Source of the DNA: Bugulina stolonifera | Lineage: Eukaryota; Bryozoa; Gymnolaemata; Cheilostomatida; Bugulidae | DNA: 64,000 nucleotides | Assembly (NCBI GenBank): GCA_935421135.1 | Contig: OW285192.1 | Coordinates: 1,221,501-1,285,500 of the forward strand | Direction of reading: 5' to 3' | Shown here: piece after piece, positions 36,501 through 51,500 of the stretch | How the letters are laid out: the number at the start of each line of letters is the position of its first letter | Numbering within the stretch: the stretch's first letter is position 1 | Made by a program: the position numbers and the translations under genes | The notes under the pieces: generated by a model | The model's database searches: none | Told to the model about the DNA's origin: nothing | Seen by the model: the letters and a program-made list of their open reading frames with translations, nothing else

Positions 36501-39500
36501 GTATAGTAGAGGGTATATATTATGTAGTATGTATATGTATACAGTATAGTAGAGGGTAGACTGAATATACGTGATAACATCCAATGTGTTTGATGTAAGC
36601 TACTACAGTTTACTAATAACTGTATGTAATACCCCCATACCAGTACATGTAGATGTGGGCATATTTTGGGTCTCAATGAATATTGAGATTTGTCCCTTTA
36701 GGGATAAGTGGTTGGGTACGTCTGATAAATCCCTTGATGAAAATTTTACCAAAATACTACAAAATATTGGAGTTGTCTCAACCTGAATTTGATTATTTGT
36801 ACCGACAGAACATCCTGTTCATCTACTTTTTAGTCATATACAATTTTTATTCTATCCATTATTTAGATATAATAAAACATTAATTGTATGGATTACCTCG
36901 GCAGGTGTGTAGTTCATTTCATAACACAAGGAGTTGTACACACTTGATAGATAACAAGAAGTTGATGGTGTGTAGGACAAGGTTGTAGTCATTACTACTT
37001 GACATCATTGGTAATCACTATTACAGCTATTACCTCATATCCTCTGTAGACATCGTTGGTGCTGCCACCTCCTCAAAGTCCTTGGATACTCTGTCATGGA
37101 TCTGATCAAACCCATCCATGTTCTGTTCACCGGAGGAGTCTGCCAGACCCGATTGGTGGGCCTCTGGTTTACTACTAACTTCTTCTGATGTTGTCTCCCT
37201 TACATCATAATCTTGAGGCAATGAGTTGTATGGGGTAGGGGGGCTCTACAACACGCCAGTAGACTAAATGTATAACATACACGACCTAAGGCTAGGTGTA
37301 TTCTGTTGGAGGCATCTACTGATCTAAGGACTAACATAATAATGTGCTATACATGTATGTAGCTACTCCCATAGTGTCTAATATAATACACAGTTTTATC
37401 ACAATTAGTAGTATTATCTGGTAGATATAATACCTTACTTTAGAGATAAGGATAGAATCATCTGTAATTAGCATACAAAGTGACAGTGCAGTAGCAAACA
37501 ACTTCCCTAAGATACATACTTACTGCACCTTCATGTAGATACATACATACTGTACGTACATGTAGATACATACTTACTGTAAGTACATGTAGATACATAC
37601 TGTACGTACATGTAGATACATGCTTACTGTACGTACATGTAGATACATGCTTGCTGTACGTACATGTAGATACATGCTGACTGCACCTACATGTAGATAC
37701 ATGCTGACTGTACGTACATGTAGATACATGCTTACTGTACGTACATGTAGATACATGCTTACTGTACGTACATGTAGATACATGCTTACTGTATGTACAT
37801 GTAGATACATACTTACTGTACGTACATGTAGATACATACTTACTGTAGGATACACGTAGACACATACATACTGTACATACAATTGTAGGCACATCCTTAC
37901 TGTAGATACAAGCAGATAAATATTTACTATACATAATTATGTAGATACTGTATATACTTACAGGGTATACATGTAAATAAATACACATGTGAATCTACAG
38001 TACACCATTTCTATGAAGTATAATATACTGTAGAAGAGTGGTGCTTGGAGCTAAATACCACACACTATTATAATCATGTATTTACAGTACATACCTGTTT
38101 GCAGAGAGCAAATACTAAATGTTATTATTTATAACTCCATATCATCACCTGTTTCTAATTACCTCTAGTTAATTACCTTAACATCACAGACTGTATGCAA
38201 GCATCATGTTAATACAACATACAGTAAGTATAGCATATGTAATGTATACACTTCCTAGCATGTACATATTCTACCACAATATACATGTATATACAAGTAA
38301 TACTAACATACAGACCTGTCACATGAACTGTACACAGGTTCACACACTCACCGCCCCTCTAATCACCCTACTGAATACCAGATAACACAATCTATCTATA
38401 CTACTATCTACACACATTGGTATGCTCCCAACAGGTCTGCCATACGACAGATCATACAGACCTGTCACATGACAACATCCAGACCAGTCACATGACACAA
38501 CATACAGACCTGTCACATGACACATCTGATATACAGACCTGTCACTTGACACAATATACAGACTTGTCACATGACACATCTGACATACAGATCTGCCACA
38601 TGACACAGCATACAGATCTGTCACATGACACAGCATACAGACCTGTCACATGACAAAGTGAATAGACCTGTCATATGGCCTGAATTACACTTACCATATA
38701 TGACGCATGTACTGCTGTAGCAGTGATCTTATCCTGCTGATTGTCTGCGTATGCCTGTCGATCATCCACTGTGAGTTCACTTTTGAGCGTGGAAACCGCG
38801 GAGTCCTACATGATTACATAAAAAATTACCAAAAACCCAATGCATTTGAGAGGTTTATCTGGTAAAGTAAAATAACACAGTGCTTAGCAGTCAATGCTAT
38901 AGCCGCTTGTAGCAGTGTGTCTAGGCTACTAGGCCATAAACAGAACTCAGTATTATGTGGTGACACTTCAGGAATGTTCTAGGCGCCATTCTATACTATA
39001 ATGTGTGCTCGATTTTGTGAGGTCTTGATATTATAGTCACTACGTACATATCCACCATCTAGTATCTGTCTGTACTCTCTCTCCATCTCTCGCCTCGTCA
39101 TCTCATCCTCTATCTTATCTACGTCCACCTTCTTACTAGAGAGCTGAAAATATGACACATAATATTGAACTATAATGAGAGAACAGTGCTATATACGCAA
39201 TTTCCAGCACTGCACTACTGAAATGGTTTTGTCATGGTTTCAGTAGAAATAGCCTTCAAGAGGGTGACATTGATCGGTTCACTTAGATGGTCCATCACAA
39301 TGCAAAATTATCCTGATGTCATACAATTATTTCATATCAAAAATGGCTATTACATGACTGTACAAACACGAGCTGAGAGTAGATAACTCCCACTCTACAG
39401 CTAGTATGTGATAAACACGCATGTGGACCAGAGACAGTGGATGTACAGGCAGTGTTTGTACAGGAAGTGGTTATACAGAAAGTGGTGGTGCCGGGAGTGG

Positions 39501-42500
39501 TTGTACAGGAAGTGATTGTGGAGGAAGTTGTTGTATAAACCAGCATGCATCTAGAACTATCCATTACCTGGCCATCAACATTGTCAGCAGTGTCTTTGGT
39601 CTCTAGACGGTCATAGATGTCAAGGATGCTCTTAGGAGCCACGTTGGATGACTGCTTGCGCTCCTTAGCAGCTGTGGGAACTATAAACACAGCATGGAGG
39701 ATATACTATTATTAGCTTAGGTGTCGTCTGCACATATGACATGAGAGCACAACTCCTACTATGGCAGTGTGCACATTATATGCATCCAGCATTTATAGTT
39801 ATCACGATCAGCGTGTAGTAAAACAATGCCCTACCTTTGGTGTAGTCTCGTTTCAGATATAGGTCAAGTTGACCAGTCTTCTGGAGTGACTCATTGATGA
39901 GGAGCATACAGTAACCTCTGTTACGATCTGTTACCACTTCCTCATTGATCTCTAGGAGTTCATCTCCTTCTAACAGTTCACCTTTATCAGCGGACGAGTC
40001 TGAAGAGGTAAGTGCATTGTGTGTGAACACTTATGTTTATTTACTGCTTTTCACCAATGTAACATTCACCTCATACAGTATGCATCTCTACTACTATTGG
40101 CTGATATACTAACCGTTGGTGACAGACTCTATGGTGATTGGTAGACACTTATCTTTGCCTCCTTTTATGGTGAAACCAAACCCCTCGTCGCTTCCCGTCT
40201 CCGTAACCAAGCGAACCTTTATTTTATTCTTGCCCTGTATAACATCAAGTGAGTGCAACACATAAAGTAGTAGGACATAACAAATCAGCTAATGCCGACA
40301 ACGCAAATGGTAGCTAATTCTGTCAATGGTGTGTTAATCAAATGAAATTACAACTTACCATAGAGTATTGAGCAGCACCCCCTGTGGAACTAAGGCTATC
40401 TGGAATCTGAGAGTGAACTGGTTTGATTGTTGCTCTTTCAATAATATCCTCTACCGAATTTCCTGTGCAAAACAATACCAGCCCTAGTATACATATACAT
40501 ATGTGTGTCCAATACAGCACCAGCCCTAGCACACATGTATATATTTGTGCAAAACAACACCAGCCCTAGCACACATGTATATATTTGTGCAACACAATAT
40601 CATTGGAGCACTCTATATTTATACTAGTCAGATACATGTATAACATAGCCTGAGTACCACCAACATGAATGTAATATAATCACCAATCTAACAATGCTAC
40701 AGTTTCAGAGTTGCCATCACAACCATATACTCAGTATATTATTATTATGACAGTTGTATGTAGCAAGATGTTATCATCATGTCTATTGGCTGGTGAGTGC
40801 TACCCTTAATCTGATTGGGCAGTCTGAGCTACCTCCAAACAGAGGGTATGACAACTCCACACATATTACTGATAGAAATATTGTTCTATGAGTAACCAGC
40901 GGGAGGAGAGTGAGGGGATAACTCCATGCTTACCTTCAATATAAGGCTTAAACTCTGAGGTACTCCCTGGTGTGTGCTCGTCTCTGAGTGAACTGGACTC
41001 AGATTCTGTCTTCTGTAACACAGAAATAAATACAATCCATGAAATACTCTTCACAGACATGTACAGCATAACAGCATATTCCAACAAGTAACCCAGTTCT
41101 CTACATACAGTAGTTGAGCAAACTATTTGTGCAGTTTTTAAGAATCAGAAGCTAAGCTATGCTCGGTGAAGATTCAAGTAGGATTCCAACTAAAACTTTT
41201 GGTAAGATCAAAAGATCACAGCTTGCAACCAGTCCCAAACCAGATAATTTTCTAGTTCCAGATTGCCACAGATATATTCAGAATCTGTTTTGTGTAACTG
41301 TATGAGTAATATAGTCCACACTGCCTGCTACTGTGATTTATATGTTATTATTATAGAGCTGAAGAGCTGCCTTTACTTGTTCTACTATTAGCTGGTGTTT
41401 GATTGGTTAAAGACAAGCGGACAGTGGATGATATAATATAGTGTAGCACTAGTCTATTTACGTTATCTACGGTTAGGTTGGTTAGGTGTGAAAATCTTGA
41501 AATAGCGACTGAGAGTCAGTAATACGTGTGAGTAGAATTGGCTGTGTGTTGTGTGGTTTGCTTTAATTGAGCACTTGCCCTTAGTAGTCGGATACCCTGT
41601 GCAGGTGCTTCTCCTTCAGCTGGCTCCCATGGTTGCAGGTGTATTGGTTCGCCTTGTGGCTGTCTACTTGAGACAGTTCCTGCTTGCCTGCTGGGGGCAG
41701 TGACTGGACGTCTGCTAGGGGCAGTGACTGGACGCCATGCACTCGGTTGGTTTAGTCTAAATGTTGGAATAAGCTGAACCTCAAACTGCTCCCCTGGAGG
41801 GTGAACCTTCGTGTCATTGAGCACCTCTACAGAGCGTGCTGACGATCGATCGAGACTACGATACCCTCTTGAGTTCTGGTAGAAGGTCAATTCACTCGCG
41901 TCGTACTGAGGGGAAAAGACGGGATGGTCCTGAGGTTCATCACTGTCTAAGTTAGAGCAGGAACCAGCCTGCTGCAACCCATTACCAGTCTGTTCACTGT
42001 CCCAAGACTTTCCCTCCAAGGCTACAGTATGTCGCCTAAAAGGACGGGGTGCTTGGTACCCCCGTGGTGCGCACAGTTTACTGATAATTAACGAACTACG
42101 ACTATACTGTTTGAGATCACTGGCTACACTATTAGATGGATTATGATTGGCTAACATATTGACCTGTAGTGGCGAGGTGGATGAATCAAATGCCTCGTCA
42201 TCATCATATGACTGGGAGGACTGCGATTGTGAGTAGTGATGGCCTTGACCCTCTGTGTGTGACCTGAACAAAAAGCACACTAGTTCACAAATGACACAAG
42301 AGAAAACAGACCTACATTCCAGTAACATTGAGAGAGAGCGACAGTACAGCTTGGACCGCACATACCTTTCAAACTGCTGATATTTGTGGGTCTGAATCTC
42401 ATTAGCCTCTCTTTCAGGTGCATTTCCTCCAGACCCTTTGCTTTTTCTCCGTTGTTTCCAGCTCGTTAGGTTCTACATAATTAACCAGACATTATGGAAT

Positions 42501-45500
42501 CAGCTATGATCACACAACGGTCTAGATGTAGATAGGCTACACTATCTCAAATATCATACTATACTATATGTTTACACAATCCCCTCATAGCCGGCATTAA
42601 TTAACATTTTTTTGTAGCAAAAGGCGCTAAAATACTGATAACAGTGGGTAAGGACCTGGCTTCTTATATGTGGGATAGTCTATTAATAAACTAAGATTGG
42701 CAAACGACTTGGTGTATAAACAGCCTGGGGTCCTTACATTGAGACACGAGATAGGGGCAGGTGCTAAATGTTAGAGTGTACAAAGCTTTGATAAAAATAA
42801 CAATGACAGTGGTTGTATAATGGCTTTTGTTCAATTACGTATCCATAATTGAGTGAGTTGATATAACCCTGCTTTTGTGCAAACAGTGAAAGGGCACTTG
42901 CTTTGACGTGTCTCCAAGTGTAATATAGACATAATACATGTCAATCTTCTCAGGTGCTTGAAGGCTTTATAAGGATTGTGAATTGTTCCACAGCCCCATG
43001 ATTGCAATGCTTAGCTTTTGCTGATAGTTAGATGCTAAAATTATACTTACAACCTTAGACGCTTTGCTGCCTGACTATGGAAAACAGTTCATAGTAAAAC
43101 AGCAACTACTCCGTGAATATTTAGTAAATTATATAAACAGCCACGCTCACAATATTATTAAATAAAAATATATGGGGCAATAAAATTCAGCTGTGTTCTC
43201 TAAACATAATAATTATAGTGAGAAAGACACAAATGTCAGATGTCTGTTCCAAGCAATGGCTCTACCTAGGCTATCCAATTTAGAGTTGTTGTCACCTAGG
43301 GTAGAGGAGGGATAATAAACGCATTACCATTAGACCTATACTAATCGAAGAGTTCACCTGGGTAAAAAGTTTCAAGACATAAAGTCTTACTAACCGACAA
43401 ATAATAGTACCATTACTAATGATTGATTGTAATTGATATTGGCTAATACACTGAGCTGAAGGAAAGACAAATCCAACTAAATCACAGAGGTATCAACAGA
43501 GTGGATAACCTTGGAAGAGGTGTTGATCCAACTTAAAGAACCAACTACAGAAAAGTGTTACAATCTACCTAATTGGGCAAAGTAAAAGAGAATCGGCCAA
43601 TGAGAAGACTGGATAGATATGAGAAAGGTTTACCACTACACAGTACAAAGCTACCAAAGGAAACGAATAGTACAAATATTATTTATATTTTAACAAGTAG
43701 AGAAGTTGAAGCCCCATTCACTCCACTCCAGCCTCAGTGCTAGGTATTATGGGTAAAACAAATAACACTACTGCATAGTTTATATCAAACAGTTGTGATT
43801 AGAAACCCTCTCCATACTGTGTCAACTTGCAACCAATCAGAAGACAAGGCCACGGCTAGTTCATCCAATCAGATCGCTGCTTATTACGCATTAGATAAAT
43901 TCAAATCATTCCAAATGAGTAATTTTAATGATCATAATTTTTTACACTGTTTTGTTCTGGCCAAGTTGGCGATGTCTCCCAAAAGGTGGTACACGATTCA
44001 CACATGATACAAACCTCCTTCCATGACTCGTCCATCTGTTAGATCAACAAACAAATAATATTTGTACATGTAGGTATAAATCAACTTGTAATTTGTTTTA
44101 CATTGAACTTTGCTATTTTATAACAAGGGTAGCAGCATCGTGGGTAATATCTAACAGAATAAATGACTTATATTAAAATCGGCTTTTGGATATCAATGAT
44201 TTTTGGTGGCCAAAAATTAACCGAAAGTTGGATTTATCCATGGGCTGGCAAGCCCTTTCACACCATGCCGACATTAGGCTAGCTATTGCAATGTCATCTT
44301 CTCTTTCAACCAAATGGTCACCGGGTCAATTTCTATTGACTCTAAAGTGAAAGTAGATAATTTTGTTATCATTGTTGAATAGTACTTTCAAAATTGAATT
44401 TATAAATTTCTTGTATTTTTAGGAAGGGGAGTTTATTTAACGTTGTTAGCTATTAAAATAATGAATTAATTGCCATATTTAATCAATCAGTCAACCAATA
44501 ATTCGTTTTAATTTGATTTAAATGAGTTAACTATCATTCCAAACTAGAACAACTATAGGCCTACTCGTACAATATTTTATTCATTCCATGTCAGTTTAAA
44601 ATTATTGAAGTGCTGGTTGCTTTTATTTGTTTTAATTTAAATAAAAACATTAAATAGGAGGCTCACAATAAAAACGATTAAATAGTGCTAGCCTAAACCA
44701 CCTTTTGAAAAGTGTCTTTTACTGGCCAAAAAGCTGTAGGCTACTTAAAATTCCAAAACAAGCAGTCGAAGTAAAAGCATATCGGCCGAAATTTCCTTTC
44801 GAACCTTCTAATTTTTAAAAATATTGCAAACCTCGGCCAACTTTTGGGAATGTGCGAAAGGTACTTTAGAGAAGTTGTGTTCTTTGGTCTAACAAAACCA
44901 AGTAAATAAATATAATAAATACTACCTTAACCAAACTCTTAACTAATCGAGTTCATTCTCAAGTGATACTTTCATTAACAGAGAACCGGAGAGTGGGTGA
45001 TAGTACAAGTAGGCCTACAGTTGGAGAGTGGGTGATAGTACAAGTAGGCCTACAGTTGGAGAGATTACCGCATAAAACCTTGCAAAACATCCATTTACCA
45101 AGTCACATTTACGAATCGTCCCCATCAGCCATCACAAATACAATATAAGTACAAATAGAAGAATAGCTTACAAACTGCCATTCAGCCTCATCTCTATCCA
45201 CACTCTCCCTCTTCTTCTTGGTCTCAAGTGCCAGTTCTAGCTGCTTGGCAGCTTTCTGAGCAAGGTGGTCGGCTGGTTTCAGGGCTATAAACTGCAGAGG
45301 GTCCAGAACAGGCTGGGTGGTACTTGTACGCCTCAAACCAGACCCGGAATTCTGGGAACCAGGACGATCTACATATAAATGATGTGGAGAATAATATTTA
45401 CTAGTTGACAGGTACATGTATCTATCTCAAATTTGGGCCTACTGCTATCATCCACATAAACCATGTGCTCTAAGATGCCGTATCTATGATACACATAGTC

Positions 45501-48500
45501 AGTAGTGACCATCAAACAGCCTTGACCTTGCACTGCCACCACAGCACCCTCTCTATCTTATCTCTATTCTAATCATAAAAGAAATGGAGTAAAAGAGTCC
45601 AAAGAGACAAAGAGGGAACCTTATATTTATACAGGTGGTGTTAGCTCATGCTTTGTAACCAAGTAAATAATGGAGGGTATAAATAGGGGGAGGGGTTAGG
45701 GTTGATATGCACTCCATCAAGTCATACTGAGTCATAGCTCTGGTTGTAGTCAAACAAAAATCATACAATAGAATAACGTAATTTGTGAAGATGCCCACTG
45801 ACTGATCTCATTCACTGAGATAGAATGTCAAACACTAGTGTGGAGTGCCACCCATGGCCAAAACACCTGACAGAGAGACTTGGACACCTAGCAGGCTTGT
45901 CAGTCAGTGATCAGGTATCAGGAACTACCAGTGTATGGATGTGATGACTGGATAAGTAAATATACAGGTGTCTGGTGGCAAGTGATGACATTATGTATAA
46001 TGTACACACAGGCTCGGCTTACAACTTCATCCAATATGATGTAATAGTCCGTAATGTGCAAAGAATGGCTCACTGAAATATACAAGCCAACCACCAGGGA
46101 AGCCCAAAACTAGGCAGGTATGAATAATACAATACAACATACATGGGTAACGGTAAAACTTGTGTAGATGTCTAAATCAGGATAAAATAAAAAGCTCAGT
46201 CTTTTTCCAAAACTAGACTCAATGATAGCCAATCAGGACGTGGTTCATAAGTCTCTCAAACAGTGCAGAAAAAGAGAGAGAGAGTGGGAGTACTTGGGTG
46301 AACCCAGTGACAACTCACCCAAGCGACTGCTCCATTTGCTGCTGTATTTGTTATCTGCTTAAAAATTGGCAAGAAAAGAGATACAGATGAAGGTGATGGC
46401 TTGTTAGCAGCAATAGAGTGAGCAGACTACATATGTGTACAATGTATAGAGAGGAGGTTAGAGAGTATAGATATACTACATAGTGTATGTGTACGATGTA
46501 TAGAGAGGAGGTTAGAGAGTATAGACATACTACATAGTGTATGTGTACAATGTATAGAGAGGAGGTTAGAGAGTATAGATATACTACATAGTGTATGTGT
46601 ACAGTGTATAGAGAGGATGTTAGAGAGTATAGACAGACTACATAGTGTATGTATACAATGTATAGAGAGGAGGTTAGAGAGTATAGACATACTACATAGT
46701 GTATGTGTACAATGTATAGAGAGGAGGTTAGAGAGTATAGACATACTACATAGTGTATGTGTACAATGTATAGAGAGGAGGTTAGAGAGTATAGATATAC
46801 TACATAGTGTATGTGTACAATGTATAGAGAGGAGGTTAGAGAGTATAGACATACTACATAGTGTATGTGTACAATGTATAGAGAGGAAGTTAGAGAGTAT
46901 AGACATACTACATAGTGTATGTGTACAATGTATAGAGAGGAGGTTAGAGAGTATAGACATACTACATAGTGTATGTATACAATGTATAGAGAGGAGGTTA
47001 GAGAGTATAGACATACTACATAGTGTATGTATACAATGTATAGAGAGGAGGTTAGAGAGTATAGACATACTACATAGAGTATGTGTACAATGTATAGAGA
47101 GGAGGTTAGAGAGTATAGACATACTACATAGTGTATGTATACAATGTATAGAGAGGAGGTTAGAGAGTATAGACATACTACATAGTGTATGTATACGGTG
47201 TATAGAGAGGAGGTTAGAGAATATAGACAGACTACATAGTGTATGTATACAATGTATAGAGAGGAGGTTAGAGAGTATAGACATACTACACAGTGTATGT
47301 ATACGATGTATAGAGAGGAGGTTAGAGAGTATAGACAGACAACATAGTGTATGTATACAATGTATAGAGAGGAGGTTAGAGAGTATAGACATACTACATA
47401 GTGTATGTATACGATGTATAGAGAGGATGTTAGAGAGTATAGACAGACTACATAGTGTATGTATACGATGTATAGAGAGGAGGTTAGAGAGTATAGACAT
47501 ACTACATAGTGTGTGTGTACAATGTATAGAGAGGAGGTTAGAGAGTATAGACAGACTACATAGTGTATGTGTACGATGTATAGAGAGGAGGTTAGAGAGT
47601 ATAGACATACTACATAGTGTGTGTGTACAATGTATAGAGAGGAGGTTAGAGGGTATAGATATACTACATAGTGTATGTATACGATGTATAGAGAGGATGT
47701 TAGAGAGTATAGACAGACTACATAGTGTATGTATACGATGTATAGAGAGGGGGTTAGAGAGTATAGACATACTACATAGTGTGTGTGTACAATGTATAGA
47801 GAGGAGGTTAGAGAGTATAGACAGACTACATAGTGTATGTGTACGATGTATAGAGAGGAGGTTAGAGAGTATAGACATACTACATAGTGTGTGTGTACAA
47901 TGTATAGAGAGGAGGTTAGAGAGTATAGACATACTACATAGTGTGTGTGTACAATGTATAGAGAGGAGGTTAGAGAGTATAGACAGACTACATAGTGTAT
48001 GTGTACGATGTATAGAGAGGAGGTTAGAGAGTATAGACATACTACATAGTGTGTGTGTACAATGTATAGAGAGGAGGTTAGAGAGTATAGATATACTACA
48101 TAGTGTATGTGTACGATGTATAGAGAGGAGGTTAGAGAGTATAGACATACTACATAGTGTATGTATACAATGTATAGAGAGGAGGTTAGAGAGTATAGAC
48201 ATAGTACATAGTGTATGTGTACAATGTATAGAGAGGAGGTTAGAGAGTATAGACATACTACATAGTGTGTGTGTACAATGTATAGAGAGGAGGTTAGAGA
48301 GTATAGACATACTACATAGTGTATGTGTACGATGTATAGAGAGGAGGTTAGAGAGTGTAGACATACCGGGTTCGTCGAGGGAGTCTGAGGATGAGTACCG
48401 CCCCTCCCTTCTCTCTCCTCCTCCTCCTCGCCTCATTCCGCCGATACTGTAGTCAGCAGAGTCCCTTGAGCTGTAAGTACATGTGTATAGTGTAACTACA

Positions 48501-51500
48501 CAGTTTAAGTACATGTGCACAGTGAAGTATACATTGTAAGTATATTATTGTAAGTATATAGTGTAAGTATACAGTGTAAGTATATAGTGTAAGTATATAG
48601 TGTAAGTATACAGTGTAAGTATACAGTGTAAGTATATAGTGTAAGTATACAGTGTAAGTATATAGTGTAAGTATATAGTGTAAGTATATAGTGTAAGTAT
48701 ATAGTGTAAGTATACAGTGTAAGTATATAGTGTAAGTATATAGTGTAAGTGTAAGTATATAATAGTATAATTATACAATATTCTAAATAATAATAAAAAT
48801 AGCCTACAATACCCAATCATTGCAGATTCATCCTTTATAAAAAATTATAAATTTAGTAGAGTATAATAATATGTAGACTAGAAATGATAATAATTATACG
48901 CAACTGGTCGTACTGCCATATATAGACTAAGTTCAGTGAGGCATACAGGCAGGTATCATACTGTATAACACTAGCATAGACTAGCTATTATAGTAGACAT
49001 ATCATATGGTTGACACTGCATACCACATTCCATAACATACATAATATTGATTATTCAGTATTGAATTATATCAATACAACCAGTAATTATGCATAAATAT
49101 CTCACAGTAACACAGCATAAACTAATCATTATATGTTTGTATTACAGATCATAATCAAACCATAGCCTAGTGGAGCTCAGCAAACACTGCCTACAGACCT
49201 AGCTCTAGAATGCTTGTAGCTGAGCGAGTCGGGCTCCGTCCAGTCTCCGCTGCTAGAGTACTGGTGACGATGGTGGAACTGGGCTGAGGAGCCCAGAGAA
49301 CTGTTGAGTGTCTTTGCGTTCACCAAAGTAGTGAAGTTGGTGAAGTCAATATCTGGTACTGAGTATATGCCTTGTACCTGCCGAGCTAGCCAGAACACAG
49401 TAATGGCTACCTGTAGTATACATATAGGGTTCTATTACATGTGGTAGATCTGTAGTATAGACTATAGACTAGAGTATACATAGTATACATATAGGGTCAC
49501 AGCTACCCTACCTCAACCCTGTGACGGCTACTCCCTTGTCACAGCTACCCTACCCTACCCCCTACCCCCTTGTCACAGCTACCGTAGCCCTTGTTATTCT
49601 ATCCGCTACACCACACCTTGGAGTGTTAATTCAAGTTGTGCAGAAATTAACAACTGAAGTTGACTAAGTTAATAAGCCATTAGCTTAATAAGGTGCTGCT
49701 TTGAATTAGAATAATATAGTTCTAGTTTATATAACCTGGTCACATTAAACACATTAACATGTCTACTATACAATTTGTAGTATTCAGTGCTGTACAGTGA
49801 TATATCCCATAATACAATGCTCTGTAGTATTCAGTGCTGTACAGTGATATACAATGTATCCCATAATGCAATGCTCTGTAGTATTCAGTGCTGTACAGTG
49901 ATATACAATGTATCCCATAATGCAATGCTCTGTAGTATTCAGTGCTGTACAGTGGTATATCCCATAATACAATGCTCTGTAGTATTCAGTGCTGTACAGT
50001 GATATATCCCATAATACAATGCTCTGTAGTATTCAGTGCTGTACAGTGATATATCCCATAATACAATGCTCTGTAGTATTCAGTGCTGTACAGTGATATA
50101 CAATGTATCCCATAATGCAATGCTCTGTAGTATTCAGTGCTGTACAGTGATATATCCCATAATGCAATGCTCTGTAGTATTCAGTGCTGTACAGTGGTAT
50201 ATCCCATAATACAATGCTCTGTAGTATTCAGTGCTGTACAGTGATATATCCCATAATGCAATGCTCTGTAGTATTCAGTGCTGTACAGTGGTATATCCCA
50301 TAATACAATGCTCGAGAATAACGACTTACACTTAAACGGAGCTGGACAATCATTGTACGATAATATTGAAGAAAATACAATAGTTATAATTCATATACTT
50401 GACCACATCATTATACACTTACCTCTACATAACATACCTTACTCTATGCTACATTATATACACTTACCTCTACATAACATATCTTACTCTATGCTACATT
50501 ATATACACTTACCTCTACATAACATACCTTACTCTAAGCTACATTATTATACACTTACCTCTACATAACATATCTTACTCTATGCTACATTATATACACT
50601 TACCTCTACATAACATATCTTACTCGATGCTACATTATATACACTTACCTCTACATAACATACCTTACTCTATGCTACATTATTATACACTTACCTCTAC
50701 ATAACATATCTTACTCTATGCTACATTATATACACTTACCTCTACATAACATACCCTACTCTATGCTACATTATAGCCTATACACTTACCTCTACATAAC
50801 ATATCTTACTCTATGCTACATTATTATACACTTACCTCTACATAACATACCTTACTCTATGCTACATTATATACACTTACCTCTACATAACATACCTTAC
50901 TCTATGCTACATTATATACACTTACCTCTACATAACATACCCTACTCTATGCTACATTCGACAAAGATTACATTTAAAATTAACATTTTGCGTGCATAGC
51001 AATTAGCTATGTTATCAGCAAGACTATATTATGAAAGTTAAACATACTTATCAGTGATATACACAGTTACCGCCAGAGGTAGGGTAGGTCTGTATAACTA
51101 GTGGATACAATGTCCTCTATAGATATTATATAATGTATATATAACTCCCTCTCTCTCCCAGTGTGGGCAGTTGATAAGGTAGATAGGAGTATATTACCCA
51201 GGTAAGGTAGTCAATCTATATACATGTAGTTAGCTAGCCTTTGCAGTTGCGTGTATAATAATAATATAATACTTACATGGCATTACACAACTTTACATGC
51301 TTCAATACAATACTCAATACTTGAGCCGTGACCAAACAAAACCAGCTTCATATCGCAAGTCAAGCCTATAGAATTTTAAGTGTCTACTTTTTTCTCTGTT
51401 TACCCATTACGTGGTATTATGGCTAAGTAAACACAGTAACTATAGATAGTGGAGAGCATTAGTCCACACAGCGCATTCCATCTCCGTGTACTTTCCCTGC

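Noticed and set aside
34468..36676. Repeated Tyr/Ile/Thr-rich minus-strand frames
   Set aside because: Products of the 43-bp satellite; identical pairs 988 bp apart reflect duplication of the array.
36897..36942. Candidate 46-bp exon between exons 19 and 20
   Set aside because: Splice-like borders and an entry phase that fits, but the exit phase does not match exon 20, whereas exon 19 joins exon 20 directly in frame.
46427..48520. Long frames on both strands (about 697 and 611 codons)
   Set aside because: Both run across a 54-bp tandem array whose length is divisible by three. Only exon 6 (48367-48470) within it has gene-like sequence and splice borders.
49500..49615. tRNA-like box A (GTGGTGTAGCGGATAG) on the minus strand
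   Set aside because: No convincing box B at the right spacing.
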